Origin: Algibacter pectinivorans
Lineage (GTDB): Bacteria; Bacteroidota; Bacteroidia; Flavobacteriales; Flavobacteriaceae
Length of the DNA: 64,000 bases
Assembly (NCBI RefSeq): GCF_900112595.1
Contig: NZ_FOMI01000007.1
Location: 174,294 to 238,293 of the forward strand
Reading direction: 5' to 3'
Position 1 is the stretch's first letter; each line of letters starts with the position of its first letter. Positions 25,257 to 34,175 of the stretch are shown one piece after another. The notes below the pieces were generated by a model that worked only from the letters and a program-made list of their open reading frames with translations, did no database searches and had not been told where the DNA came from. The translations under genes were made by a program, and so were the position numbers.

Positions 25257-27098
25257 ATGATCTATTTAATGCTAACCATTTTAATTATTACTATTGGTCT
25301 CTTTGTTTGGGGAAAATTTACACCAGATATTGTTGCATTAATTTCGATGTTAAGTTTATTCTTAACAGGAATTTTAGACACTAAAGAAACCTTAAGTGGC
25401 TTTAGTAATCCTACTGTTATCATGATTGCTGCCTTGTTTATAATAGGAGAAGGTATTGCACAAACAGGCTGGACCGCTTTAGCAGGTAAAAAGTTTGTAG
25501 AATGGGCAGGAAAAAGTGTACCAAAACTATTAGTAATCATTACACTTGGCGCAGGTGTTTTATCTGGTTTTGTTAGTAATACTGGTACAGTTGCCACCTT
25601 AATGCCACTTACCATATCATCTGCTTGGAGCATAGGTACTTTACCTTCTAAAATGTTAATGCCTGTAGCCTTTGGATCTAATACAGGTGGTTTACTTACT
25701 TTAACAGGAACACCGCCAAATATTATAGCTAGTAATGCTTTAGTTGAAGCTGGTTTTGATGGGTTTTCATTTTTTGAAATCGCTCTTATAGGTTTACCAT
25801 TACTTATTGTAGCTCTACTCTATTTTAGATATATAGGCTACAACCTATTGCCAGAAAACAAAACCAACAACAAACCTGTAAATATAGAGTCTACACTGCA
25901 TAATTGGATTGAGGCTTATAAAGTACATAATGGATATTACAGATTACGTGTAAGATCAATATCACCTTTACTAAACACTAAAATAGATACTTGGAATCTT
26001 GAGAAAAACTTTAACATTTCTATTATTAGAATAAAAAGAAGACACCCAAGTGTATTGAAAAAAGTACCGCAGTTTATAGAATTTCCAGATACTAATACAG
26101 AATTTCTATATCATGATATTATAACTGTAAAAGGAGAAACCGAAGATATAAACCGATTAATGATTACGTTTAGATTAGGACTTTTACCTCTTGAGCCTAT
26201 TACAGACGAGCTTAAAAATAACTTAATTAATCAGGAAGTTGGTATGACCGAGGTCATTGTAAACCCTAACTCTATGTTAGTGGGGCGCAAGTATAATTTA
26301 AGCAAATATTTTAACCGATTTAATTTACAATTACTAGCCATTTCTAGAAACAAACAGCCCATTCTAGACAAAGAGATTACAGTAAAATCTGGCGATGCGT
26401 TTTTAATAAGAGGTACCTGGGAACATATTGAAGATTTAAAAAAACAACATGAAAACTTAGTCATTATTGGAAGTCCAGAAGGCATGGCTAAAAACGTGGA
26501 AAATCTAAATTACAAATCATTTATTGCATTAGGTGCTTTAATGCTCATGATAATATTCATGGTGTTTAAAATCGTGCCAGGATCTATTGCCGCTTTACTT
26601 TCTGCGGGTGTCGTTTTGCTAACGGGTTGTGTTCCTATCTCTAAAGCTTATAAAGGCATTAGTTGGACCAGTGTTGTTATGATTGCTGCTATGATACCTA
26701 TGGGTATTGCGCTTCAAAAAACAGGAACCGCACAATTAATAGCAAGCGGACTTGTAGAGTATTTAGGCGCCATACATCCTATACTTTTATTAGGCGGTGT
26801 GTTTTTACTAACTACAACGTTTAGCCAAGTTATAAATAACTCTGCAACTGCAGTATTAATGGCACCAATAGCCATACTAGCAGCAAGCTCGTTAAACCTA
26901 TCACCAGAACCCTTTATGATTGTTGTAGCTATAAGCGCATCAACGGCCTTTTTAACGCCTATAGGAACTACTACAAACGCTATGGTAATGACAGCAGGCG
27001 GATACAAATTCATGAACTATTTAAAAGTGGGCGCACCATTGCTATTCATTTTTTTCATAATCAGTTTAATACTAGTGCCAATAATATGGCCATTTTAA
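25257..27098 (+). CDS. SLC13/DASS-family permease with central TrkA-C domains
   Basis: The 613-residue protein has two membrane halves (residues about 1-190 and 420-613) split by a soluble part with two RCK/TrkA-C-like segments (residues about 215-400). The family motifs are SNTGTVATLMPLTIS and TLTGTPPNIIASNAL in the first half and INNSATAVLMAPIAI plus FLTPIGTTTNAMVM in the second. Relatives transport dicarboxylates, sulfate or similar anions with sodium. The substrate is not fixed by sequence. The 38-bp gap to pckA suggests a shared transcript, which favours a C4-dicarboxylate substrate. Confidence 0.88.
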   Translation: MIYLMLTILIITIGLFVWGKFTPDIVALISMLSLFLTGILDTKETLSGFSNPTVIMIAALFIIGEGIAQTGWTALAGKKFVEWAGKSVPKLLVIITLGAGVLSGFVSNTGTVATLMPLTISSAWSIGTLPSKMLMPVAFGSNTGGLLTLTGTPPNIIASNALVEAGFDGFSFFEIALIGLPLLIVALLYFRYIGYNLLPENKTNNKPVNIESTLHNWIEAYKVHNGYYRLRVRSISPLLNTKIDTWNLEKNFNISIIRIKRRHPSVLKKVPQFIEFPDTNTEFLYHDIITVKGETEDINRLMITFRLGLLPLEPITDELKNNLINQEVGMTEVIVNPNSMLVGRKYNLSKYFNRFNLQLLAISRNKQPILDKEITVKSGDAFLIRGTWEHIEDLKKQHENLVIIGSPEGMAKNVENLNYKSFIALGALMLMIIFMVFKIVPGSIAALLSAGVVLLTGCVPISKAYKGISWTSVVMIAAMIPMGIALQKTGTAQLIASGLVEYLGAIHPILLLGGVFLLTTTFSQVINNSATAVLMAPIAILAASSLNLSPEPFMIVVAISASTAFLTPIGTTTNAMVMTAGGYKFMNYLKVGAPLLFIFFIISLILVPIIWPF

Positions 27099-27136
27099 AT
27101 AAAAATAATTAATAGGAACCTTTAAAATCAATAAAA

Positions 27137-28762
27137 ATGGAAACAACAGTAACAAAAAATCCAAGCTTAGAGCAATATGGATTAAAAGACGTGACGGTTA
27201 ACTGGAATTTATCACCAGAGGAATTACAAAAAATCACAGTTGATAAAGGTATGGGGAAAGAAACAGCTAACGGCACCCTAGCCATAAATACTGGAAAATT
27301 TACAGGACGCTCGCCACAAGACCGTTTTATTGTAAAGGATGATTATACAGCGGATAAAGTATGGTGGGGAAAAACCAACAAACCCGTTTCTACTGAAAAC
27401 TTTAATAAATTAAAAGCCGAAATTACTAAATACCTATCCGGAAAAGAAATTTATGCTAGAGATGGCTACGTTTGTGCAGACCCAGAATACAGAACAAATA
27501 TTAGAACTGTAACCGAATTACCATGGTCCAACATGTTTGTTTATAATATGTTTTTAAGGCCTAGCGAAAAAGAGCTAGAGAATTTTAAAGAAGATTGGCT
27601 AATTCTATGTGCTCCAGGATATGAATGTCCAGATCCAAAAGCTTTTGGAATTCGACAAGGTAATTTTTCAATACTAAACTTTACTCAAAAAATAGCGTTA
27701 ATTGGAGGATCTGCTTATACAGGAGAAATGAAAAAAGGTATTTTCTCTGCACTTAATTTAATTTTACCAACAGAGCGTAACGTATTACCAATGCACTGTT
27801 CTGCCAACGTAGGTAAGTTTGGTGACACTGCTATTTTCTTCGGATTATCAGGAACAGGAAAAACAACTTTATCGGCCGACCCAGAACGTAAGTTAATTGG
27901 AGATGACGAACATGGTTGGACTGAAGATAACAATATATTTAATTTTGAAGGAGGTTGCTACGCTAAAGTAATAGACCTATCTGAAGAAAAAGAACCAGAT
28001 ATTTTTAGAGCTGTTAAACCAGGTGCTATTCTTGAAAATGTGGTTTTTAAAGATAATGGCGAACCAGACTATCTTGATAGTAGTATCACTCAAAACACAC
28101 GTGTAAGCTACCCTATTCATCATATTGATAATATTCAAGAAACGCTATATGCTAACAACCCGAAGAATATTTTCTTTTTAACCTGTGATGCCTTTGGTGT
28201 TTTACCTCCAGTATCTAAACTAACGCCTGGACAAGCTGCTTATCACTTTATATCTGGATATACCGCTAAGGTAGCTGGAACAGAAGCAGGAATTACCGAG
28301 CCTGTGCCATCCTTCTCTGCTTGTTTTGGCGAACCTTTTATGCCACTACACCCAACAGTTTATGGCGAAATGCTGAGTAAAAAAATGACCGAAGCAGGAG
28401 TAAACGTTTGGCTAATTAACACAGGATGGAGCGCAGGACCTTACGGTGTTGGATCTCGTATAAAACTAAAATACACCAGAGCAATGATTACTGCTATCCT
28501 TAATGGCGAATTAGACAATGTAGACTACGAACAAAACTTTATTTTTGGTTTATTTATGCCTAAATACTGTCCTGGTGTACCTTCTGAGATTCTAGATCCA
28601 ATGAACACTTGGTTGCAAAAAGGAGCCTATGTTGGAAAAGCTATTCATTTAGCACACTCATTCCACTTAAACTTCGAAAAATTTGCGCAACACGCATCAG
28701 ATCAAATTATAGAAGGAGGACCACTAATTGATGAACACCATCATTTAAATGAACACTTTTAA
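27137..28762 (+). CDS. pckA: phosphoenolpyruvate carboxykinase (ATP)
   Basis: The 541-residue enzyme turns oxaloacetate and ATP into phosphoenolpyruvate, the entry step of gluconeogenesis. Seen are NTGKFTGRSPQDRFIV near residues 50-65, the kinase-1 P-loop GLSGTGKTTLSADP near 235-248, LIGDDEHGW following it, and NTGWSAGPYGVGSRI near 430. Length and the Walker A version match the ATP-dependent form, not the GTP form. It follows the dicarboxylate-type permease by 38 bp and ends in a strong terminator. Confidence 0.97.
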   Translation: METTVTKNPSLEQYGLKDVTVNWNLSPEELQKITVDKGMGKETANGTLAINTGKFTGRSPQDRFIVKDDYTADKVWWGKTNKPVSTENFNKLKAEITKYLSGKEIYARDGYVCADPEYRTNIRTVTELPWSNMFVYNMFLRPSEKELENFKEDWLILCAPGYECPDPKAFGIRQGNFSILNFTQKIALIGGSAYTGEMKKGIFSALNLILPTERNVLPMHCSANVGKFGDTAIFFGLSGTGKTTLSADPERKLIGDDEHGWTEDNNIFNFEGGCYAKVIDLSEEKEPDIFRAVKPGAILENVVFKDNGEPDYLDSSITQNTRVSYPIHHIDNIQETLYANNPKNIFFLTCDAFGVLPPVSKLTPGQAAYHFISGYTAKVAGTEAGITEPVPSFSACFGEPFMPLHPTVYGEMLSKKMTEAGVNVWLINTGWSAGPYGVGSRIKLKYTRAMITAILNGELDNVDYEQNFIFGLFMPKYCPGVPSEILDPMNTWLQKGAYVGKAIHLAHSFHLNFEKFAQHASDQIIEGGPLIDEHHHLNEHF

Positions 28763-28781
28763 TAGGTTCTTATTTAGTAGT

Positions 28782-28812
28782 AAAAGGAGCTCTAAACATT
28801 TGAGCTCCTTTT
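28782..28812 (+). terminator. pckA terminator
   Basis: An 11-bp stem (AAAAGGAGCTC 28782-28792 with GAGCTCCTTTT 28802-28812) has a 9-nt loop and is followed by more T residues, 20 bp after the pckA stop. Confidence 0.92.
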
Positions 28813-28858
28813 ATTTTTTACACTATTTCAAATTTTAGTTGTTATAAAAGCATATGTT

Positions 28859-29533
28859 ATGAAGTATTTACTAATTATAATACTACTAAGTATTTCTGTT
28901 TGCAATGGTTACTCACAATCTAACCAAGAAGAAAAAACAGGCTCATGGTTTACTTATGCCGGTACACATCGAATATCCGATAAGCTTAGCATTTGTACTC
29001 TCTCGCAAGTTTGGATGTTCGAAATAGCAGAAAATTTTAATTTCATTCTTCTTTATGGCGGTTTAAATTATCATGTCTCCCCAAAACTCACAACTACTTT
29101 AGCATACGGATATGGAGATATTGATGGCGGCTTTTACACCGATAAACCACATACGTACGAGAATAGAATATTTGAACAAATAACATATAAACATAAAGTA
29201 TCAAACCTACCTGTAGATCATCGATTTAGAGTGGAACAGCGCTTTTTTCATAAATACGATTTTAAAAGTACATCTCACCGTTTACGCTATAGATTAGGGA
29301 CTAAGTTAAGCTTAAATAAGCGTTTGTTTTTTAGAGTACATAATGAGTTTTTAGCAACACTACAAGATGATATTCTTCCGGAAAATAGACTTTATACGGC
29401 ATTAGGAATTAACATATCACAATCTTGCAACGTCCAATTGGGCTATCTAAACAGAAAAATAAATGGTTTAAACTTACATAGATTGCAAGCTGGACTATAT
29501 ATTAAAACAGACCATAGAAAGAAAAGACAATGA
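28859..29533 (+). CDS. DUF2490 domain protein, probable outer-membrane barrel
   Basis: The 224-residue protein has a signal peptide (MKYLLIIILLSISVCNGYS) and then an alternation of short beta strands with aromatic residues (WFTYAGTHRI, LYGGLNYHV, HRFRVEQRFF, LRYRLGTKL). This matches DUF2490, a Bacteroidota and proteobacterial family of predicted beta-barrel proteins of unknown function. It lies 96 bp after pckA with a terminator between, so it has its own transcript. The gene converges with rlmF. Confidence 0.82.
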   Translation: MKYLLIIILLSISVCNGYSQSNQEEKTGSWFTYAGTHRISDKLSICTLSQVWMFEIAENFNFILLYGGLNYHVSPKLTTTLAYGYGDIDGGFYTDKPHTYENRIFEQITYKHKVSNLPVDHRFRVEQRFFHKYDFKSTSHRLRYRLGTKLSLNKRLFFRVHNEFLATLQDDILPENRLYTALGINISQSCNVQLGYLNRKINGLNLHRLQAGLYIKTDHRKKRQ

Positions 29534-29580
29534 GCTAAATCGAATTAAAATATAGTATGCGCTAAGTTTACTTCACAAGC

Positions 29581-30486
29581 TTAATTAAAAGTCCACGCTA
29601 CTATGCGGGATATTTTATTGCCTTGTCCCATATTTATGGTTTTAATATTGGTAGCGCCTAATTTTTTTAACGAGGCGTACATGCCTTTTACCAAATCTTT
29701 TTTAGAAACTAAGGTTGTAAACCATTCGCACTGGTCTTTAAACAATGAACTCTCATATAAATACGTATGTAAAAAAGCTTTTTCGCCTCCTTTGTACCAT
29801 AACTCGTTGTGTGTTCCTGCAAAGTTTCTTACCGGTTTTAAAGCTTCCATTTTTAAGCCTTTAAGTTTTCTAGCATTAGCCTCTAATGCTTCGGCTTCCG
29901 ATTTATAAAACGGCGGGTTACAAATAGATATTGAAAACCTATCCGAATCATTTAAAACACCCTGAAATATATGTGATGCATCACTTTGATATCTTAGTTT
30001 TACAGCATTGTCAAGTTTATTTTTAGCAATAATATTTTGAGCGTATTTTAAGGCCATCTTATCGACATCTGTAGCTACAAAACTCCAATTGTATACTGCA
30101 TATCCTAAAAGCGGATATATACAACTCGCTCCTGTTCCAATATCTAAAACCTGAATATCACCTTTAATTTTTGAAGCCTTCAATACATCAAAAACATGAT
30201 GAACATAGTCCACTCGTCCTGGAATTGGCGGGCATAAATTAGTGTCTGGAAAGTCCCAAAACGCTATATTATAATGCTTAAAAAGTAATGCTGTATTGAG
30301 CGCTTTTACAGCCTTTGGGTTTGCAAAATCTATAGTTTTTGTATCGTACTTATTTATAAAAACAAAAGGTGTTAATTCTGGAAACGCCTCACATAAAACA
30401 TCTAAATTGTATCCAGATTTATGCTTGTTATTAGGATGTATTTTGTCTGAATTCTTGATAGCTTTAGTTTTAAGGTGTGGGTTTAT
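29581..30486 (-). CDS. rlmF: 23S rRNA (adenine-1618-N6)-methyltransferase, no canonical start codon visible
   Basis: RlmF methylates A1618 of 23S rRNA with SAM. The frame shows VLDIGTGASCIYPLLG (SAM-binding motif I), the catalytic NPPF in ICNPPFYKSEAEA, and upstream the family N-terminus DKIHPNNKH followed by FWDFPDTNLCPPIPGRVDY. The open frame runs back to a stop at 30550-30552, yet between it and the conserved HPNNKH (about 30436) I find no ATG, GTG or TTG. The first GTG (30213) would delete the conserved N-terminal part. I place the start near 30486 only as a guess (an ATA before NPHLKTK). Either a rare start codon or start loss explains this. Confidence 0.75.
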   Translation of the reverse strand: MNPHLKTKAIKNSDKIHPNNKHKSGYNLDVLCEAFPELTPFVFINKYDTKTIDFANPKAVKALNTALLFKHYNIAFWDFPDTNLCPPIPGRVDYVHHVFDVLKASKIKGDIQVLDIGTGASCIYPLLGYAVYNWSFVATDVDKMALKYAQNIIAKNKLDNAVKLRYQSDASHIFQGVLNDSDRFSISICNPPFYKSEAEALEANARKLKGLKMEALKPVRNFAGTHNELWYKGGEKAFLHTYLYESSLFKDQCEWFTTLVSKKDLVKGMYASLKKLGATNIKTINMGQGNKISRIVAWTFN

Positions 30487-30567
30487 GAAGGGGTTTATGT
30501 GTATTACAAAGTTATGAATAACTAATAATACAGCATATTTTCAATAGTTTATAAATTTGGCTTAATT

Positions 30568-32433
30568 TTAAACGTCTTTAGGAATAGAAAAATTAAATGT
30601 TGTACCTACTCCTTTTTCTGAGGTAAACCAAATTTTACCCGAATGAGCCTCAACAATTTTTTTACAATGCGCTAAGCCAATACCAGAACCTTCATACTCT
30701 AAACGCGAGTGTAAACGCTGAAAAATATCAAATACACGGTCTTGATATTCTTTAGCAATTCCAATACCATTATCGGTAATTGAAAAGACCCAAAATTTTT
30801 GATCTTTCATTAACACACTATCCGTTTCATGAACCTCCTTACATACTATATCTATTACCGGTTTAGTATTTGGTTTTCTAAACTTTATGCCGTTAGTAAT
30901 TAAATTTTGAAATAACAAACGTAATTCTACTTCGTTGCCATTTACTATAGGCAAATTATTATATTTAATTTGGGCACCCGAATTTTTAATTGTGCTTTGA
31001 AGATCATGAGTTAATATATCTAAAAGCGGCATACAATTAATATCTTGGTACTCTTTAGAACGTCCTAATCTTGAATATTGTAAAAGTTCGTCTATTAATT
31101 TTTTCATTCTTACGCTACCTTCTTTAATAAAACCCAGCATTTGTACACCGTCTTCATCAAATTTACTTTCGTATTCTTCTTTAATAATATCAATAAAACT
31201 AGATATCGTATTTAAAGGTTCTTGTAAATCATGACTTGTAATGTAGGCAAATTGCTCTAGCTCTTTATTCTTTAAGGATAATTGTCTAGACTGCTCATTT
31301 ATTTCAATATGTTGAGCGTTTAAACGAATATTTAACTTCTTATTTTTTATATATGCTACCAACAAGGACATACTTAATATAAGTAATAAAGTAGACAAAA
31401 TAGAAAGTACAATATTTTGTTTTCTTTGTGTATCAATTATAATATTCTTTTCCTTTAAAATAGCTGCCTTTTTTTGAATGTCTGCGCTTTGGTCGTTTAA
31501 TATTTTTTGCTGGTATTGTATGCGCACATTAATTGAGTCTATTTTATTTTTTTGCTGATTTAATCGTGTAATCTGCTCGTTTATTTTACGTTCATTTTCG
31601 CGTTCTATAGATAAAATTTCTTCTAATTTTTTATTCTTTAATTCCCCTTCAAGAAATAATGAATTTATAGAATTATCTTTTTCGGCTAGAGCCTCTTCCT
31701 TCTTATTTAGACTATCTATGTGACTTCCTATAGTTTTTATCTGCTCTTTTATAATCTTTTTTTGTTGATCGTTTTCTCTACTAACTACATACAGCTTTTG
31801 CTCCGCCTTCTTATAAAGTTTTTCTTTAAGTTCTGTTGATGTTACAGCGTAACTAGCTAGGGTAGAAACCATTTTAAGGCTAGCCTCTCTAAAGTACATT
31901 CTATTAATATCGTAGCTATAAGTATCTCCTACTTGTACCATATTAATCATAGAAGAGTTGGTTGGGTAGCCCTCTGTAATTATTAAAATTTTATTGCCTC
32001 TTGTAGCCTCGAGAATATCTTTAAGTAAATATTCGTAAGCTGTATTAACATAAATAACATTGAATTTTTGTATTTCGTTAATACCCAAAATTCTTTTTAC
32101 ATCAATAAGCTTATCAAAAAGACGCTTTTTTTCTGAGACTTTATTAAGGTTATTAAAAATAGCCTCGGTACCCAAAACACCAATTTTAAAAGTTTCAATT
32201 TTGTCTAAATTAGGCCACCTAACTTGCTCCGATAAATTTAAAATCATAAAGGAGCGTTGATCCTCAATAGGCACCTCTGTACTAGATTTATGAGATTGAC
32301 AAAAAGACGAAAAACCCCAAAACACAATAAACGAAAGACAAATATAGAACTTTGAAATTTTCAAACTAAAACGACAAGTTCTATTTAAAAATAAAGCTAC
32401 TAAATTTATAAAAATTTTAATTATAACTTTCAT
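30568..32433 (-). CDS. sensor histidine kinase with N-terminal YfiR domain
   Basis: The 621-residue protein has an N-terminal hydrophobic segment, then a YfiR/HmsC-like periplasmic domain (residues about 55-190, with FKIGVLG and LIITEGYPTN). A long coiled coil (about 200-330), a transmembrane helix (VLSILSTLLLILSMSLLVAY) and the kinase core follow. HisKA has the phospho-His in FAYITSHDLQEPLN, and the HATPase lobe has NLITNGIKF, DNGIGIA and GSGIGLAHCKKIVEAH. YfiR domains modulate membrane partners in response to envelope or redox stress. It lies upstream of, and in the same orientation as, no output gene; two receiver-only proteins precede it in the operon. Confidence 0.9.
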   Translation of the reverse strand: MKVIIKIFINLVALFLNRTCRFSLKISKFYICLSFIVFWGFSSFCQSHKSSTEVPIEDQRSFMILNLSEQVRWPNLDKIETFKIGVLGTEAIFNNLNKVSEKKRLFDKLIDVKRILGINEIQKFNVIYVNTAYEYLLKDILEATRGNKILIITEGYPTNSSMINMVQVGDTYSYDINRMYFREASLKMVSTLASYAVTSTELKEKLYKKAEQKLYVVSRENDQQKKIIKEQIKTIGSHIDSLNKKEEALAEKDNSINSLFLEGELKNKKLEEILSIERENERKINEQITRLNQQKNKIDSINVRIQYQQKILNDQSADIQKKAAILKEKNIIIDTQRKQNIVLSILSTLLLILSMSLLVAYIKNKKLNIRLNAQHIEINEQSRQLSLKNKELEQFAYITSHDLQEPLNTISSFIDIIKEEYESKFDEDGVQMLGFIKEGSVRMKKLIDELLQYSRLGRSKEYQDINCMPLLDILTHDLQSTIKNSGAQIKYNNLPIVNGNEVELRLLFQNLITNGIKFRKPNTKPVIDIVCKEVHETDSVLMKDQKFWVFSITDNGIGIAKEYQDRVFDIFQRLHSRLEYEGSGIGLAHCKKIVEAHSGKIWFTSEKGVGTTFNFSIPKDV

Positions 32434-32477
32434 TAAATCACTAATTGGAGAATTATTTATAAAAGCTTTTTTAATTT

Positions 32478-32852
32478 CTAGTTTTTTAAAATTATATGAA
32501 TATCTGTTTGAGTTAACACCTTGGTATTTAAAACTTTTACGTAGTTATATTGCGATAATTTAGTTAGTTTATCTTCAGATAAAACGACACTCATCATTAC
32601 ATAAATTTTAACTGTATTAGCTTTTCCTTCAAGCCAATTTTCGTATTCTTCCAAAAACTGAAAGCCATCCATAATAGGCATATTAATATCTAAAAAAATA
32701 AAATCTGGTAAACTATTATTTTGTATATATTCTATAGCCTTTAAGCCATTTTCTAAAACCTCTATATCATAATTAACTTTATGTCGTTTTAATATAATTT
32801 GGTTATAGAAATTTGTTGCTCTATCATCGTCTACAAGAAGTATTTTGCCCAT
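32478..32852 (-). CDS. single-domain response regulator
   Basis: The 124-residue CheY-like receiver has the acidic pair in LLVDDDRATNF, the phospho-Asp in FIFLDINMPIMDGFQFL near residues 53-69, and a late Lys in VLNTKVL that lacks the usual following Pro. There is no output domain. It lies 44 bp before the histidine kinase start and 11 bp after the second regulator, so the three form one operon. It probably passes phosphate to, or receives it from, the kinase. Confidence 0.9.
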   Translation of the reverse strand: MGKILLVDDDRATNFYNQIILKRHKVNYDIEVLENGLKAIEYIQNNSLPDFIFLDINMPIMDGFQFLEEYENWLEGKANTVKIYVMMSVVLSEDKLTKLSQYNYVKVLNTKVLTQTDIHIILKN

Positions 32853-32863
32853 ATTCTTAAATT

Positions 32864-33268
32864 CTAAATTTTTTGTATTACAGAACCTAAAGTTTGTGCA
32901 TTTAAAGGCTTTCGTATAAAATCTAACAACCTATCATTACTCTCAAATCTTTTAATATCTCCCGGATCATCAGATGAAGATAAAATAATCACCTTAATTT
33001 GATTTACTACTTTTTCATCTAAATTATAAAATTCTTCTAAAAATTCCCAACCGTTCATAGCTGGCATGTTAATATCTAAAAAAATTAAATTTGGAATATT
33101 TTCACAATTATTACAACAATTTTCTAAAAATTCCATAGCCTCAAAACCACTATGTTTTAGATAAATTGACTCTATATCTCCATATCCCTTAGCTAAATGT
33201 TTATTTAAAAAATTTGTAGCTTTATCATCATCAATAAATAGGATCTTTATTTTTCTTTTGTCACTCAT
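32864..33268 (-). CDS. single-domain response regulator
   Basis: The 134-residue receiver has FIDDDKATNFLNKH at the start, phospho-Asp in FLDINMPAMNGWEFLEEF near residues 64-81, a Ser/Thr switch in VIILSSSDD and Lys-Pro in FIRKPLN. No DNA-binding domain follows. It is the first gene of the operon with a second receiver and the YfiR-type kinase. The DKATNFLNKH pattern is shared with receivers that partner with hybrid phosphorelays in Bacteroidota. Targets are unknown. Confidence 0.9.
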   Translation of the reverse strand: MSDKRKIKILFIDDDKATNFLNKHLAKGYGDIESIYLKHSGFEAMEFLENCCNNCENIPNLIFLDINMPAMNGWEFLEEFYNLDEKVVNQIKVIILSSSDDPGDIKRFESNDRLLDFIRKPLNAQTLGSVIQKI

Positions 33269-33464
33269 TTAATTTCTAAAAATGATATTAATATTATAAA
33301 TGTTTTCTGTCATTTAGAAAAGGCAATTTAGTACTTTTTTTCGACATAATACACTTTTTTTACGTCAAAACACCATATTTATAAATATTTAAATGAATTT
33401 TACCTTTTTGATTGATGATTAGGCTTTTAAATAACAATCTAATATCTTCGCAAAAAATTATTAT

Positions 33465-34124
33465 ATGTTAAAAGCTGTTATTTTTGATATGGACGGCGTT
33501 ATTATAGATAGCGAACCCATGCATAATAAAGCCTATCATGATATGTTTAACGAGGTTGGCATTGAAGTTTCAACAGAACTTTATGAATCTTTTACAGGGC
33601 AATCTACCATAAATATTTGCAAACGATTATGCGACCACTTCAACTTAAAGGAAGATCCAGAAACTTTAGTAGCTTTAAAACGCAAGTATTATAAACACTT
33701 TTTTTATAGTAATTCCGATTTAGGTCTTATTGATGGGGTTTTAGATTTGATTAAAGATTACCATAAAAACGGATTGACTTTAGTTTTAGCATCGTCTGCA
33801 GCTATGACTAGTATTAATCAAATTTTTGATCGTTTTGATTTAAACCAGTATTTTATAGATAAATTAAGTGGTGGCGATTTAAAACAATCTAAACCACATC
33901 CGGAAATTTTTATAAAAGCCGCTGCGGCTTCTGGTTTTAATAAAGAAGAGTGTATTGTTATTGAAGATTCTACAAATGGTATTACAGCAGCAAAAGCAGC
34001 GGGAATATACTGTATTGGTTACGACAGTTTCCACTCTAAAAACCAAGACTACTCTAAAGCAGACATGGTAATTAAGGATTTTAAAGATATAAGTTACAAT
34101 AAAATATCAAGTATATTTAACTAA
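33465..34124 (+). CDS. HAD-family phosphatase, beta-phosphoglucomutase-like
   Basis: The 219-residue protein has HAD motif I FDMDGVIIDSEP near residues 7-18, a small helical cap, motif II Ser in LASSAAM, motif III Lys in GGDLKQSKPHPEIF and motif IV in IVIEDSTNGITAAKAAG. This is the pattern of the beta-PGM / 2-deoxyglucose-6-phosphatase group. Members act on sugar phosphates; phosphatase versus mutase cannot be told. It is divergent from the response regulators and ends in a strong hairpin. Confidence 0.87.
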   Translation: MLKAVIFDMDGVIIDSEPMHNKAYHDMFNEVGIEVSTELYESFTGQSTINICKRLCDHFNLKEDPETLVALKRKYYKHFFYSNSDLGLIDGVLDLIKDYHKNGLTLVLASSAAMTSINQIFDRFDLNQYFIDKLSGGDLKQSKPHPEIFIKAAAASGFNKEECIVIEDSTNGITAAKAAGIYCIGYDSFHSKNQDYSKADMVIKDFKDISYNKISSIFN

Positions 34125-34157
34125 AAAAAAGAAGCACTTATAGTGCTTCTTTTTTTA
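34124..34157. terminator. bidirectional terminator after the HAD phosphatase
   Basis: AAAAAAGAAGCACT (34125-34138) pairs with AGTGCTTCTTTTTT (34142-34155) around a three-base loop, and more T residues follow. The next gene converges from the other side and can use the same hairpin. Confidence 0.9.
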
Positions 34158-34175
34158 CGTATTATTAAATTGATT

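Noticed and set aside
31380..31900. The long charged helix in the YfiR-type kinase as a separate gene or repeat.
   Set aside because: It is an in-frame coiled coil typical of signal-transfer segments and needs no other explanation.
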